Source of the DNA: Salibaculum sp035270045
GTDB lineage: Bacteria; Pseudomonadota; Alphaproteobacteria; Rhodobacterales; Rhodobacteraceae
Reading direction: 5' to 3'
Length of the DNA stretch: 64,000 bases
NCBI RefSeq assembly: GCF_035270045.1
Contig: NZ_DATFIP010000014.1
Span: forward strand, 1 to 64,000
In this document: positions 16,140-26,304 of the stretch, piece after piece
Layout: the number at the start of each line of letters is the position of its first letter
How positions within the stretch are numbered: position 1 is the first letter of the stretch
Translations under genes and position numbers: made by a program
The notes under the pieces: model-generated
Told to the model about the DNA's origin: nothing
Databases searched by the model: none
The model's input: only the letters and a program-made list of their open reading frames with translations

Positions 16140-16745
16140 CTAGGGCCTCCATGCCCCGCGGGCGCGCAGGCGGCTCGAGGACTGGGAGTTCATGGGCATG
16201 TTGACGAAGCACCAGGCCGGTGGCTCGGCCCGCCCCAGCAGGACCGAGGCCCGCCCGGACAGCTGATGCGCGCGGAAGATGCGCGCCGCGCGGGACAGTC
16301 GCGCCGAGATCCGGTCGCCAGGCCGGGCGATGACCCCGACGGGCACCCGGTGCATGATCTCGCGCCATTGGCCCCAGAGGTGGAACCGGGTCAGGTTGTC
16401 CGCCCCCATCAGCCAGACGAAGCGCACCCCGGGATAGAGCCCTTGCAGGTGCGCCAGCGTTTGGGCGGTGCGCCGCGTGCCCAGCCAGGCTTCGATATCC
16501 GTCACCTCGACGCTGGCATGTCGCATCACCGCCCGCGCCCGGCGCATGCGCTGATCCAACGGCGCCGGGCCGTCTGGCTTGAGCGGATTGCCGGGCGAGA
16601 CCAGCCACCAAACGCGGTCCAGCCCGAAGCGGCTTAGCGCGGCCCGCGTCAGGTCGACGTGGCCGCCATGGGCCGGGTCGAAGGACCCGCCCAGCAGCCC
16701 GATAACCTGTCCGGCGCGTGCATATGGGATTTCGGCGCGCATCAC
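16140..16745 (-). CDS. nadD: Nicotinate-nucleotide adenylyltransferase
   Basis: A 201-residue enzyme that adenylates nicotinate mononucleotide in NAD synthesis. The nucleotidyltransferase signature GLLGGSFDPAHGGHVDL lies near the N-terminus, and the closing RISARLSRAARIFRAHQLSG region is present where ISATxIR is usual; the exact ISST motif is degenerate. The first two codons are both ATG (16745, 16742). Another NAD gene, nadE, is in the window at 31.6 kb but is not linked. Confidence 0.9.
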   Translation of the reverse strand: MMRAEIPYARAGQVIGLLGGSFDPAHGGHVDLTRAALSRFGLDRVWWLVSPGNPLKPDGPAPLDQRMRRARAVMRHASVEVTDIEAWLGTRRTAQTLAHLQGLYPGVRFVWLMGADNLTRFHLWGQWREIMHRVPVGVIARPGDRISARLSRAARIFRAHQLSGRASVLLGRAEPPAWCFVNMPMNSQSSSRLRARGAWRP

Positions 16746-16861
16746 GCGCGGGCCTTACGCCGCGGTCGGTGGCTTGGCAAGCGCTGGCACGCCCTTAACC
16801 GGACAAGAACCGCGCGCGGCATAGGCTTGTCCGAATCGTATCAAGAGCAGGTGACGCGGCC

Positions 16862-18739
16862 TTGTCCTTTCTCATCACGGCAGTCCTGGCCCTTCTGGGC
16901 GGTCTCTTGCTGCTGGGCGCCCTTCTGCTGCGCAGCCGGGCGGAAACCGCTACGTTGGCGGAAACACTGCGAGGCACACGGCGCGATCTCGTCCGCCAGC
17001 TTCGCGAGGCCGAGCATTTCCGCATGGCCTGCGAACATGCCAGCGACGGCATCGTGATCCAGACACTGGACGGGGTCATCATCTGGCCCAACCCCGCCTA
17101 TTGCCGGATCATGGGCCGCGACCCCGAGGAGATCATCGGCCGCAACCCCCTGAGCTTTGCCCTGCCGGAGGATCAGACCCCGTCACGAGAGGCGATCAAG
17201 GCCTTTAGATACGATCCCGACGACCCGACCTACGACAACCTTCAATTGCAACAGAACCGCCGCAAGAACGGCGACCTGTTCTGGACCCAGATCTCGACCT
17301 CGTTTCGCAAGTCCGCCGCCGGGGATCACCACGCCATCCTGATCTGCCGCGACGTCACCCGCCAGATCCAGCAAGAGGAACGGCTGCGCGAGGCGCGCAA
17401 CAAGCTCGCCCACGAGGCCACACATGACGGGCTGACCGGGCTGTCGAACCGGTCCGCCTTCCTGCGGTTCACCGCCCGCGCGCTCGAAACCGCCCTGGAA
17501 ACGGGGGCGCCCGTGGCCCTGCTGCACGCCGATCTGGACCACTTCAAGTCGATCAACGACACCCATGGTCATTCCGCCGGGGACGCCGCCCTCGTCCACG
17601 TTGCCCAGGCGCTCAGGAGCGAGGTCGGCACCGGCGCCATGGTCGCCCGCATCGGCGGTGACGAATTCGTCGCCGTGCTGCCCGACATTCGCACCCTGGA
17701 CGACCTGCGCGAGATCGCGGCGCGCATCGGCTACGGCGTGGCCGAGCCGCTGGACTGGAACGATAGGCTGATCTCGGTGAGTTGCAGCATCGGTGCGACG
17801 CTTTCGCCCCCGGGGGAGATCGATCCCGACACCCTGCTGCTCCAGGCCGATTTCGCGCTTTACGAGGCCAAGCAGCTGGGCCGTGCCCGGGCCGAGATCT
17901 ACGATGATGCGCTGCATCGCCGTCACAGCCTCAGATCCCAGCGCGCCAGCGACCTGGCCGATGCCATCGACACCGCGACGCTCGATCACGTCTTCCAGCC
18001 GGTGCTCGACCTTCAAAGCCAGTCCGTCATCGGCCTTGAAACACTGGCCCGCTGGACCCATCCCGAAGCCGGCACCATAGGCCCGGACGATTTCCTGCCC
18101 ATCGCCGAAGAACTGGGCCTGATGGGCGCACTCGACCTGGGCTCCATGAGCAAGGCGCTGGAACAGAAGCACCTGCTCGAAAGGGGCGGGCACGGCGGCC
18201 TGACCGTCTCTTTCAACGCGTCGAGCAGCCTGCTGGCACATCCCGAATTCGTGAACCGCCTTGTCTGGGGCGTCGAGGCCGGCGGCCTGTCCCGCGACCA
18301 GGTCGCGATCGAGGTCCTCGAAACCACCGCTTTTGGCAAGATTACCGAGAATTCTTCCCACGCGGCAACGATCCGGGACCTGCACGATGCGGGCTTCAAG
18401 GTCTACCTGGACGATTTCGGGGTTGGCTATGCGGGGCTGGCACACCTCGCCGAACTGGCCGTCTCGGGTGTCAAGATCGACCGCAGCCTCGTTCAGAACG
18501 TCCGGCAGGACAACACGGCGGCAAAGATCGTCAGGAAGATCATCGAGCTTTGCAACGACCTCGGCCTCAACGTCGTGGCCGAGGGGGTGGAAGACCGCCA
18601 CACCGCCAACACCCTGCTCGACATGGGCTGCACGACGGTGCAGGGTTTCTGGGTATCCCGGCCGCTGCGCCCCGAGGATCTTCCGGCCTGGCTCCGGGCG
18701 CGCAGCACCACGCCGCCGCTGCGCATGATCTCGGGTTAG
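16862..18739 (+). CDS. Membrane-anchored PAS-GGDEF-EAL c-di-GMP protein
   Basis: A 625-residue protein: membrane helix at 3-23, short coiled coil, PAS domain (about 50-165), GGDEF domain (about 185-345, GGDEF at 265-269, no RxxD I-site) and EAL domain (about 365-610). The EAL motif reads ETL, but the metal and catalytic residues are kept in NASSSLL, DDFGVGYAGL, KIDRSL, VAEGVE and QGFW, so phosphodiesterase activity is likely. The start is TTG at 16862, with GAGCAGG upstream; the next in-frame ATG would remove the membrane anchor. It may set c-di-GMP levels opposite to PleD. Confidence 0.88.
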   Translation: MSFLITAVLALLGGLLLLGALLLRSRAETATLAETLRGTRRDLVRQLREAEHFRMACEHASDGIVIQTLDGVIIWPNPAYCRIMGRDPEEIIGRNPLSFALPEDQTPSREAIKAFRYDPDDPTYDNLQLQQNRRKNGDLFWTQISTSFRKSAAGDHHAILICRDVTRQIQQEERLREARNKLAHEATHDGLTGLSNRSAFLRFTARALETALETGAPVALLHADLDHFKSINDTHGHSAGDAALVHVAQALRSEVGTGAMVARIGGDEFVAVLPDIRTLDDLREIAARIGYGVAEPLDWNDRLISVSCSIGATLSPPGEIDPDTLLLQADFALYEAKQLGRARAEIYDDALHRRHSLRSQRASDLADAIDTATLDHVFQPVLDLQSQSVIGLETLARWTHPEAGTIGPDDFLPIAEELGLMGALDLGSMSKALEQKHLLERGGHGGLTVSFNASSSLLAHPEFVNRLVWGVEAGGLSRDQVAIEVLETTAFGKITENSSHAATIRDLHDAGFKVYLDDFGVGYAGLAHLAELAVSGVKIDRSLVQNVRQDNTAAKIVRKIIELCNDLGLNVVAEGVEDRHTANTLLDMGCTTVQGFWVSRPLRPEDLPAWLRARSTTPPLRMISG

Positions 18740-18824
18740 ACCCGCGCCGATCCGCAGTTGAAGCGCCCGGCCCAAGCCGTTATCGACCCTCGGGATATCC
18801 GAAACACGTTACAGGGGGTGCGTC

Positions 18825-20480
<1,656 letters not shown>

Positions 20481-20792
20481 AATGGTGGATGTTGGGAACG
20501 TGCGGTATGCTTGGTCGCATCACTCACGTCCCGCCCCTTTGCCGAAAACCACGGATGCCAGGTTGGGGTGGACGATTTCGCCCACCCCATCGGTCTGTTC
20601 GCGCGCGATCGGCGAATACCCTTCGACCGATTTCCTCTTGCCATCCGCCCGCAGAACCGTCATACAGCGCCTGCATACGTTACTCGACCTCGACCCTGAC
20701 TTCCTTAACCGGCACTCAGTTCTTCGACCCAGACTGACGACGCCGGGCTGCCGCACCAACGCGGGCAGCATATATCATAAGGAAGACTTCAC
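20481..20792 (+). promoter_or_regulatory. Long non-coding leader region of the first cold-shock gene
   Basis: These 312 bp hold no credible gene. A sigma-70-like promoter is possible at 20638-20643 (TTGCCA) and 20661-20666 (CATACA) with a 17-bp spacer, which would give a transcript leader of about 120 nt. Long structured leaders are known for cspA-type genes, where they control translation by temperature. The Shine-Dalgarno AAGGAAG lies just before the ATG at 20793. Confidence 0.35.
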
Positions 20793-20999
20793 ATGGCCAA
20801 TGGCACCGTGAAATGGTTCAACACCACCAAAGGCTTCGGCTTCATCGCACCTGAGACCGGCGGCAAGGACGTTTTCGTTCATATCTCCGCCGTCGAGCGT
20901 GCCGGCCTGACCGGCCTGGCCGACGACCAGAAGGTTACCTTCGACGTCGAAGCCGGCCGTGACGGCCGCGAGAGCGCGACGAACATCGCCCTGGCCTGA
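20793..20999 (+). CDS. cspA: Cold-shock protein (CspA family)
   Basis: A 68-residue single cold-shock domain with RNP1-type KGFGFIAPE and RNP2-type DVFVHISAVE. It binds single-stranded RNA/DNA as a chaperone. It is a close paralogue of the gene at 22132, with 55 of 68 residues identical, and the two flank trxC and a small orphan gene. A strong terminator follows at 21023. It is monocistronic, with a long leader. Confidence 0.95.
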   Translation: MANGTVKWFNTTKGFGFIAPETGGKDVFVHISAVERAGLTGLADDQKVTFDVEAGRDGRESATNIALA

Positions 21000-21022
21000 G
21001 CCACACGCGACGTGAATTGGAA

Positions 21023-21047
21023 GGGGCGGCTTCGGCTGCCCCTTTTT
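21023..21047 (+). terminator. Rho-independent terminator of csp
   Basis: GGGGCGGC (21023-21030) pairs with GCTGCCCC (21035-21042) through one G-U pair around a TTCG tetraloop closed by C-G. Five T follow at 21043-21047. This is a textbook intrinsic terminator, placed 24 bp after the csp stop and just before the convergent trxC stop. Confidence 0.9.
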
Positions 21048-21051
21048 GCGT

Positions 21052-21477
21052 TCAGGCCTGCGCCCAGCCCACGATGGCTGAGGCCTGCATCGCGCCCGAC
21101 TGGCGCCTGACCTCGCGGCCCTTGCGGAACTGGATCATCGTCGGGATGCCGCGGATGCCGTATTTCGCGCCTGCGGCCTGATGGTCCTGGGTGTTCAGTT
21201 TGACCAGCCGTGCCCGGCCGGACAAATCACCGGCCGCCTTCGTGAACTCCGGCGCCATCATCCGGCACGGCCCGCACCAGGGCGCCCAGAAATCCACCAC
21301 CAGCGGGACAGTATCCCTTTTGGCGGCCTTTTCCAGGGTCTTGAGGTCGATCTGGACCGCCTTGGCGGGCATCAGCTTCGCCCCGCAGGTGCCGCATTTG
21401 GGCCCTGCTTTCAGACGCTCCGACGGGATCTTGTTCAACTGCCCGCAATCCAGGCAGGTTAGGGTTTCATGCGCCAT
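21052..21477 (-). CDS. trxC: Thioredoxin 2 (TrxC)
   Basis: A 141-residue thioredoxin with an N-terminal zinc finger, Cys8, Cys11, Cys28 and Cys31, then the thioredoxin fold with WCGPC (Cys68, Cys71) and the cis-Pro GIPTM. This layout defines TrxC, a zinc-containing, often oxidative-stress-induced disulfide reductase in the cytoplasm. The start follows GGGAGG on the minus strand. It shares an intergenic zone with the csp terminator. Confidence 0.95.
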   Translation of the reverse strand: MAHETLTCLDCGQLNKIPSERLKAGPKCGTCGAKLMPAKAVQIDLKTLEKAAKRDTVPLVVDFWAPWCGPCRMMAPEFTKAAGDLSGRARLVKLNTQDHQAAGAKYGIRGIPTMIQFRKGREVRRQSGAMQASAIVGWAQA

Positions 21478-21547
21478 TGCGGCCTCCCGAAAAATATTAC
21501 AATTTATTAATATGTTTCAGGTCGCCGTTGTTCAAGGCCCCAGCCGT

Positions 21548-21832
21548 TCAGGCGGCGGGTTTCTCGGCCGCCTCGGTCTGCGCCTCGGCGGTCTCGGCGG
21601 TCTCGTCGCTGTCCTCTTCCGAGGGGGCCGGCAGGGCCAGGGCCTCGTCGGGCATCTGGTCGGGCAGGTCCAGCGTCAACCCGCCGGTCTCCATGTCGAC
21701 GGTCAGCTTGGGCTTGTCCGTCAGCTCCGTCATGATCTCGTTGATCTCGCCGATGGCGCGTTCCAGCGTCTCGCGCTGGGTTTCCTTGACCGGCTCTGCG
21801 CCGCCCTTGCGTCCGAATAGGAACTTGAACAT
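21548..21832 (-). CDS. Conserved hypothetical protein with acidic Ala/Glu tail
   Basis: A 94-residue protein starting MFKFLFGRKGG after GGGGAA. An ATG at 21877 would add 15 residues but lacks that signal. A central helix (QRETLERAIGEINEIMTELT) is followed by a short beta-like stretch (KLTVDMETGGLTLDLP) and a disordered tail rich in Glu, Thr and Ala. It has no known domain. It lies 70 bp upstream of trxC on the same strand and may share its transcript. Confidence 0.65.
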   Translation of the reverse strand: MFKFLFGRKGGAEPVKETQRETLERAIGEINEIMTELTDKPKLTVDMETGGLTLDLPDQMPDEALALPAPSEEDSDETAETAEAQTEAAEKPAA

Positions 21833-22131
21833 CTGTTTCCCCGAAGGTTGCGATTTCGCTTCAGGCTTAGCAGACACGGCGCCGAGCCACCAACGGGAAT
21901 GGCGCCGCAGGCCGGTCCCGCGCGATCATCTGCCAATTGCGGCGGCGCCCTGCCCGATTCCAGTGCCACAGGAATTTCACTTGATCCGTTTCGGCAAGAT
22001 GCGCATCCTGTCTCCGCGACGTTACCACGATCTACCACTGTCTCCTCTATCGGCGCAGTTTCTCGATCCTCTGCACTGACGAGCCGATCCGCTGCATCCC
22101 GCGAGCGGAGCAAATTGAAGGAAACAGTGAT

Positions 22132-22338
22132 ATGGCCACTGGCACAGTCAAATGGTTCAACACCACCAAGGGGTATGGGTTCATCGCCCCCGAGGACGGC
22201 GGCAAGGATGTCTTCGTTCACATCTCGGCGGTCGAGCGGTCCGGTCTCACCGGACTCGCCGACGATCAGAAGGTGACCTACGAGTTGCAGGAAGGCCGTG
22301 ATGGCCGCCAATCCGCGGTGGACCTGGCGCTGGCCTGA
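22132..22338 (+). CDS. Cold-shock protein (CspA family), second copy
   Basis: A 68-residue cold-shock domain with KGYGFIAPE and DVFVHISAVE, differing at 13 positions from the copy at 20793. GAAGGAAAC precedes the ATG. The 299 bp upstream, back to 21832, contain no gene; a small hairpin (22088-22109, stem TCCGCT/AGCGGA) sits 22 nt before the start codon. The hairpin could affect translation initiation. An intrinsic-type hairpin follows at 22375. Confidence 0.94.
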   Translation: MATGTVKWFNTTKGYGFIAPEDGGKDVFVHISAVERSGLTGLADDQKVTYELQEGRDGRQSAVDLALA

Positions 22339-22374
22339 GCCCGCCACCGGGGTGCGCCCCGGTCTCGCAAATGG

Positions 22375-22400
22375 AACGCCCGGGGCCCCGCCCGGGCGTT
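22375..22400. terminator. Hairpin terminator between csp and the convergent arylesterase
   Basis: AACGCCCGGG (22375-22384) and CCCGGGCGTT (22391-22400) form a perfect 10-bp stem with a 6-nt loop. The A-T pairs at the base are symmetric, and a short T-stretch follows only weakly on either strand. The location between two convergent genes fits bidirectional termination. Confidence 0.75.
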
Positions 22401-22413
22401 TCGCATCCCGGCC

Positions 22414-23079
22414 TCAGTCATCTACCCGCGCGACCAGGTCCAGGACCGCCGGCCCCATGGCCGCGACGATCCGGTCCACGCCCTCGGCATTGGGATGGAT
22501 ACCGTCGGGCTGCATGTAGCGGGCCCGGGCGCTGGACAGGTCGTCCGACATGATCCCTTCGAAGAAATTGTCAAACAGCAGGCTGTCGTAGCTGTTTGCC
22601 AGGTCAGGATAGATCGAATCGAAGGCGCTCTTGTAGTCGGGGCCGTAGTTGCCCGGCGCCTCCATTCCGATCAGAAGCACTGGTTTGTCGGCCGCCTCTG
22701 CCGCCTGCATGATGCCGTCGAGGTTGGCACGCGCGACCTCGGGCGCGATCCCGCGCATCATGTCGTTGCCCCCCAGCGCCACGATCAACGCGTCCACCCG
22801 AGGCGTCAGCGTCCACTCAACACGGGACAGTCCTCCGGCGGTGGTATCCCCCGACACGCCGGCATTGATGATATCGACCTCCGCGCCCTGATCGCGCAGC
22901 CAGGCCTCCATCCGCGGGACGAACCCCTCCTGCTCGATCAACCCGTAGCCCTGTGTCAGGCTGTCACCCAACGCGGCGATCGTCACCGTTTCCGCCTGCG
23001 CGGCCCCGTTGACAAGCACGATTGCCGCAATCGCATTGCGGGCGAGGCCGATCGCCCCATATGTGAGGGATCGCAACAT
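22414..23079 (-). CDS. tesA: Periplasmic arylesterase / GDSL lysophospholipase (TesA-type)
   Basis: A 221-residue SGNH hydrolase with a signal peptide (IAAIVLVNGAAQA). Block I is GDSLTQGYG, block III GGNDMMRG and block V DGIHPN, providing Ser, Asn and Asp/His of the active site. It hydrolyses acyl or aryl esters in the periplasm. The start is uncertain: ATG at 23097 is antisense to, and overlaps, the ATG of the divergent ABC gene; 23079 is preferred because it places the signal peptide sensibly. The tesA-ybbA-ybbP arrangement is the same as in E. coli. Confidence 0.88.
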   Translation of the reverse strand: MLRSLTYGAIGLARNAIAAIVLVNGAAQAETVTIAALGDSLTQGYGLIEQEGFVPRMEAWLRDQGAEVDIINAGVSGDTTAGGLSRVEWTLTPRVDALIVALGGNDMMRGIAPEVARANLDGIMQAAEAADKPVLLIGMEAPGNYGPDYKSAFDSIYPDLANSYDSLLFDNFFEGIMSDDLSSARARYMQPDGIHPNAEGVDRIVAAMGPAVLDLVARVDD

Positions 23080-23095
23080 CCCGAAGGCCCGCGCC

Positions 23096-23785
23096 ATGAG
23101 TGACCCCGCCCTTTCGCTGACCGATGTCTCGCTGTCCCTGATGGGCAACGCGGGGCGCGTCGATATCCTGCACGACATCTCGTTGCAGGTGGCGCGGGGG
23201 GAAACCGTGGGGCTGGTCGGGCCGAGCGGGTCGGGCAAATCGTCACTCCTCATGCTGATGGGCGGGCTGGAAACCGCGACATCGGGGCGCATCACCGCAC
23301 TTGGCACCGACATCACCCGGCTGGGCGAGGACGCGCTGGCACGATTCCGCCGGGACAATATGGGGGTGGTTTTCCAGTCCTTCCACCTCATTCCGACCAT
23401 GACGGCGCTGGAAAACGTGGCGACACCGTTGGAACTGGCCGGTCACAGGGACGCTTTCGACCGCGCACGGGCCGAATTGGAGACCGTGGGACTGTCCAGC
23501 CGCGCCGGGCACTACCCCAGCCAGCTTTCGGGGGGCGAGCAGCAGCGCGTGGCCCTCGCCCGCGCCGCCGCGCCGCGCCCCAAGATTCTGTTGGCCGATG
23601 AACCAACCGGCAATCTGGACGAGACCAATGGTGCCGCCATCATCGACATGCTGTTCGGGTTGCGGGAACGCCACGGCGCGACGCTGGTCCTCGTCACCCA
23701 TGCGCCCGAGTTGGCCAGGCGCTGCGACCGTATTCTGCCCCTGCGCGACGGGCGTATGGACAACGGCAAGCGAGCCGCGGAATGA
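23096..23785 (+). CDS. ybbA: ABC transporter ATP-binding protein (YbbA/LolD-like)
   Basis: A 229-residue MacB/LolD-type ATPase: Walker A GPSGSGKSS, Q-loop VFQSFHLIPTMTALENV, signature LSGGEQQRVALARA and Walker B ILLADEPTGNLDE. It overlaps the permease gene by 4 bp. With YbbP it forms a mechanotransmission-type ABC complex whose E. coli partner is linked to the divergent esterase TesA, as here. There is almost no intergenic DNA to the esterase, so its promoter must lie inside that gene. Confidence 0.9.
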   Translation: MSDPALSLTDVSLSLMGNAGRVDILHDISLQVARGETVGLVGPSGSGKSSLLMLMGGLETATSGRITALGTDITRLGEDALARFRRDNMGVVFQSFHLIPTMTALENVATPLELAGHRDAFDRARAELETVGLSSRAGHYPSQLSGGEQQRVALARAAAPRPKILLADEPTGNLDETNGAAIIDMLFGLRERHGATLVLVTHAPELARRCDRILPLRDGRMDNGKRAAE

Positions 23786-26304
23786 ACGCGCCGCTGGCCT
23801 ATAAACTTGCCCGGCGCGAGTTGCGCGGCGGGTTGCGCGGGTTTCGCATTTTCCTGGCCTGCCTGGCGCTGGGGGTCATGGCCATTGCTGCGGTGGGCAC
23901 CATCCGTGCCTCGATACAGGCAGGGCTTGCCCAAGAGGGCGCGGCACTTCTGGGCGGCGATGCCGTTGTCACCTTCACCTACCGGTTCGCCACCCCGCAA
24001 GAGGCCGAGTGGATGCAGGAAAAAGCGCTCGCCGTCTCGGAGACGGTGGATTTCCGATCCATGGCGGTGGTGCCGGGCGACCCGCCGGAGCGGGGCCTGA
24101 CCCAGGTGCAGGCGGTCGACGCGCTTTATCCCCTTATAGGGGCGGTAGAACTGGACCCGCCGATGCCACTTGCCGACGCCTTCGCGGGGACCGATCGCTT
24201 GCCCGGCGCCGTGATCGAGCAGGTGCTGGCCGACCGACTGGCGCTGTCACCCGGCGACACTTTCCGGCTGGGCACGCAGGATTTCGTGCTGTCGGCCGTG
24301 CTGGACTCCTATCCGGACAATTCCGGCGGCGGATTCGGACTGGGCCCGCGCACCCTGGTGCAGCTTGAGGATCTCTCGGGCAGCGGCCTGCTGGGTGAGG
24401 GCACGCTGATGGACAGCAACTACCGGATGGTCCTGCCTGAAGACGCCGATCTTGCCGCGCTACAGGCCGAGGCCGAGGCGCGCTTCCGCGACAGCGGACT
24501 GCGCTGGCGCGATGCGCGCGACGGGGCGCCCGGGGTCAGCCAGTTCGTGGATCGTATCGGCGCATTCCTGATCCTGGTGGGCCTGTCGGGGCTGGCCGTG
24601 GGCGGCGTCGGCGTTTCGGCCGCAGTGCGGGCCTATCTCGCGGGCAAGACCGAGGTCATCGCCACGCTCAAGACCGTCGGCGCCACGCGGGGAACGATCT
24701 TTCTGACCTATTTCCTGCAGATCGGCATTCTGACCGTGATCGGCGTCGGCATCGGAGTCGTTCTGGGTGCGCTGGTGCCACTGGCCCTGTCGCCGATGAT
24801 CGCCGAACGGCTGCCGATCCCCGCCGACTTCACGCTCTACCCCGCGCCCCTGGCAGAGGCGGCCCTCTACGGCATTCTGACCGCCGGAATCTTCACCCTG
24901 TGGCCGTTGGCCCGGACCGAGCAGATTCGCGCCGCCACGCTGTTTCGCGACATCGGCGGCACTGGCGGGCGCCTGCCGGCGCTGCGCTACCTCTTGGCAA
25001 CCGCCATTATGTTGGCCCTTCTGGTGGGGGCCGCGATCTGGTTCTCGGGCACCGCCTTTCTGACACTCTGGACGACCGGCGGTATCGTGGTAGCACTGGC
25101 ACTTCTGGTACTGGCCGCGCAGGGCGTCGGATGGTTGGCGCGCCGGTTCCAGGGAACCACCCGCGGCCGCCCGACACTGCGGCTGGCCCTGGGCGCCATC
25201 GGCGCACAAGGGGGCGAGACGACATCCATGGTGCTGTCGCTGGGCCTGGGGTTGACGGTTCTGGCAGCCGTGGGCCAGATCGACGGCAACCTGCGCCAGT
25301 CCATTTCGGACGAATTGCCCGAGATCGCGCCCTCCTACTTCTTCGTCGATATCCAGCCTGATCAGATCGAAGGGTTTCGCGCCCGGCTGGACCAAGACCC
25401 GGCCGTGCGCGACTACGAGGCGGCTCCGATGCTGCGAGGCATCATCACGCGCATCAACGGCCAACCCGCCGACGAGGTCACGGACCACTGGGTGATCGAG
25501 GGCGACCGGGGCCTGACCTATTCGACCGATCCACGCCCGGGGACGGTGGTGACCGACGGGGAATGGTGGGCGGCCGATCACGACGGGCCACCGCAGGTCA
25601 GCTTCAGCCGTGAAGAGGCCAGGGAGATGGGCCTGTCTCTGGGCGATACGCTCACGGTCAACGTGCTTGGCCGCGACATCACCGCCGAGATCAGCAGCTT
25701 CCGGCAGGTGGATTTCGACGACGCCGGGATGGGATTCGTGATGTCCATGAACCCCGCCGCCCTGCAGGGCGCGCCACACAGTTGGATCAGTACCGTCTAT
25801 GCCGAGCCTCAGGCCGAGGCCGCGATCCTGCGCGACCTGGCGCAAGCCTATCCGAACATCACCGCGATCCGCATCCGCGACGCCATCGACCGGGTGCTGG
25901 TCGTGTTGGGCGGCATCGCATCGGCCACGCGCTATGCCGCGCTGGCCACGCTCATCACCGGGTTCCTTGTGCTGATCGGCGCGGCGGCGGCGGGCGAACG
26001 CGCCCGCACCTACGAGGCCGCGGTACTCAAGACGCTGGGCGCCCCCCGGGCGCGCATCCTGCGCAGCTTCGCCCTGCGCGCCGCGTTGCTGGGGCTGGCC
26101 GCGGCGCTGGTGGCGCTGGCAGCAGGCATGGCCGGGGGCTGGGCCGTCTCCACTTACGTGATGGAAACCGGGTTCACGCCGATCTGGACCAACGCCCTGG
26201 CCATCGTGCTTGGCGGGGTGGTGACGACGCTTCTGGCCGGGCTGGCCTTTGCCCTGCGGCCCCTTTCGGCGAAACCGGCCCGCGTGCTAAGGGCCCGGGA
26301 ATGA
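23782..26304 (+). CDS. ybbP: ABC transporter permease, FtsX/MacB-like (YbbP)
   Basis: An 840-residue permease with two FtsX-like domains. The ten predicted membrane helices include clusters around 265-440 and 710-835, and large periplasmic domains lie between them. ATGA overlaps the ATPase stop, and its own TGA overlaps the next start. YbbP-type proteins couple ATP hydrolysis to periplasmic conformational change rather than classic transport. The partner in E. coli is inferred to be lipid or ester metabolism via TesA. Confidence 0.88.
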   Translation: MNAPLAYKLARRELRGGLRGFRIFLACLALGVMAIAAVGTIRASIQAGLAQEGAALLGGDAVVTFTYRFATPQEAEWMQEKALAVSETVDFRSMAVVPGDPPERGLTQVQAVDALYPLIGAVELDPPMPLADAFAGTDRLPGAVIEQVLADRLALSPGDTFRLGTQDFVLSAVLDSYPDNSGGGFGLGPRTLVQLEDLSGSGLLGEGTLMDSNYRMVLPEDADLAALQAEAEARFRDSGLRWRDARDGAPGVSQFVDRIGAFLILVGLSGLAVGGVGVSAAVRAYLAGKTEVIATLKTVGATRGTIFLTYFLQIGILTVIGVGIGVVLGALVPLALSPMIAERLPIPADFTLYPAPLAEAALYGILTAGIFTLWPLARTEQIRAATLFRDIGGTGGRLPALRYLLATAIMLALLVGAAIWFSGTAFLTLWTTGGIVVALALLVLAAQGVGWLARRFQGTTRGRPTLRLALGAIGAQGGETTSMVLSLGLGLTVLAAVGQIDGNLRQSISDELPEIAPSYFFVDIQPDQIEGFRARLDQDPAVRDYEAAPMLRGIITRINGQPADEVTDHWVIEGDRGLTYSTDPRPGTVVTDGEWWAADHDGPPQVSFSREEAREMGLSLGDTLTVNVLGRDITAEISSFRQVDFDDAGMGFVMSMNPAALQGAPHSWISTVYAEPQAEAAILRDLAQAYPNITAIRIRDAIDRVLVVLGGIASATRYAALATLITGFLVLIGAAAAGERARTYEAAVLKTLGAPRARILRSFALRAALLGLAAALVALAAGMAGGWAVSTYVMETGFTPIWTNALAIVLGGVVTTLLAGLAFALRPLSAKPARVLRARE

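Noticed and set aside
17183..18775. 530-codon minus-strand ORF opposite the PAS-GGDEF-EAL gene
   Set aside because: No recognisable fold; the sense strand has complete conserved domains.
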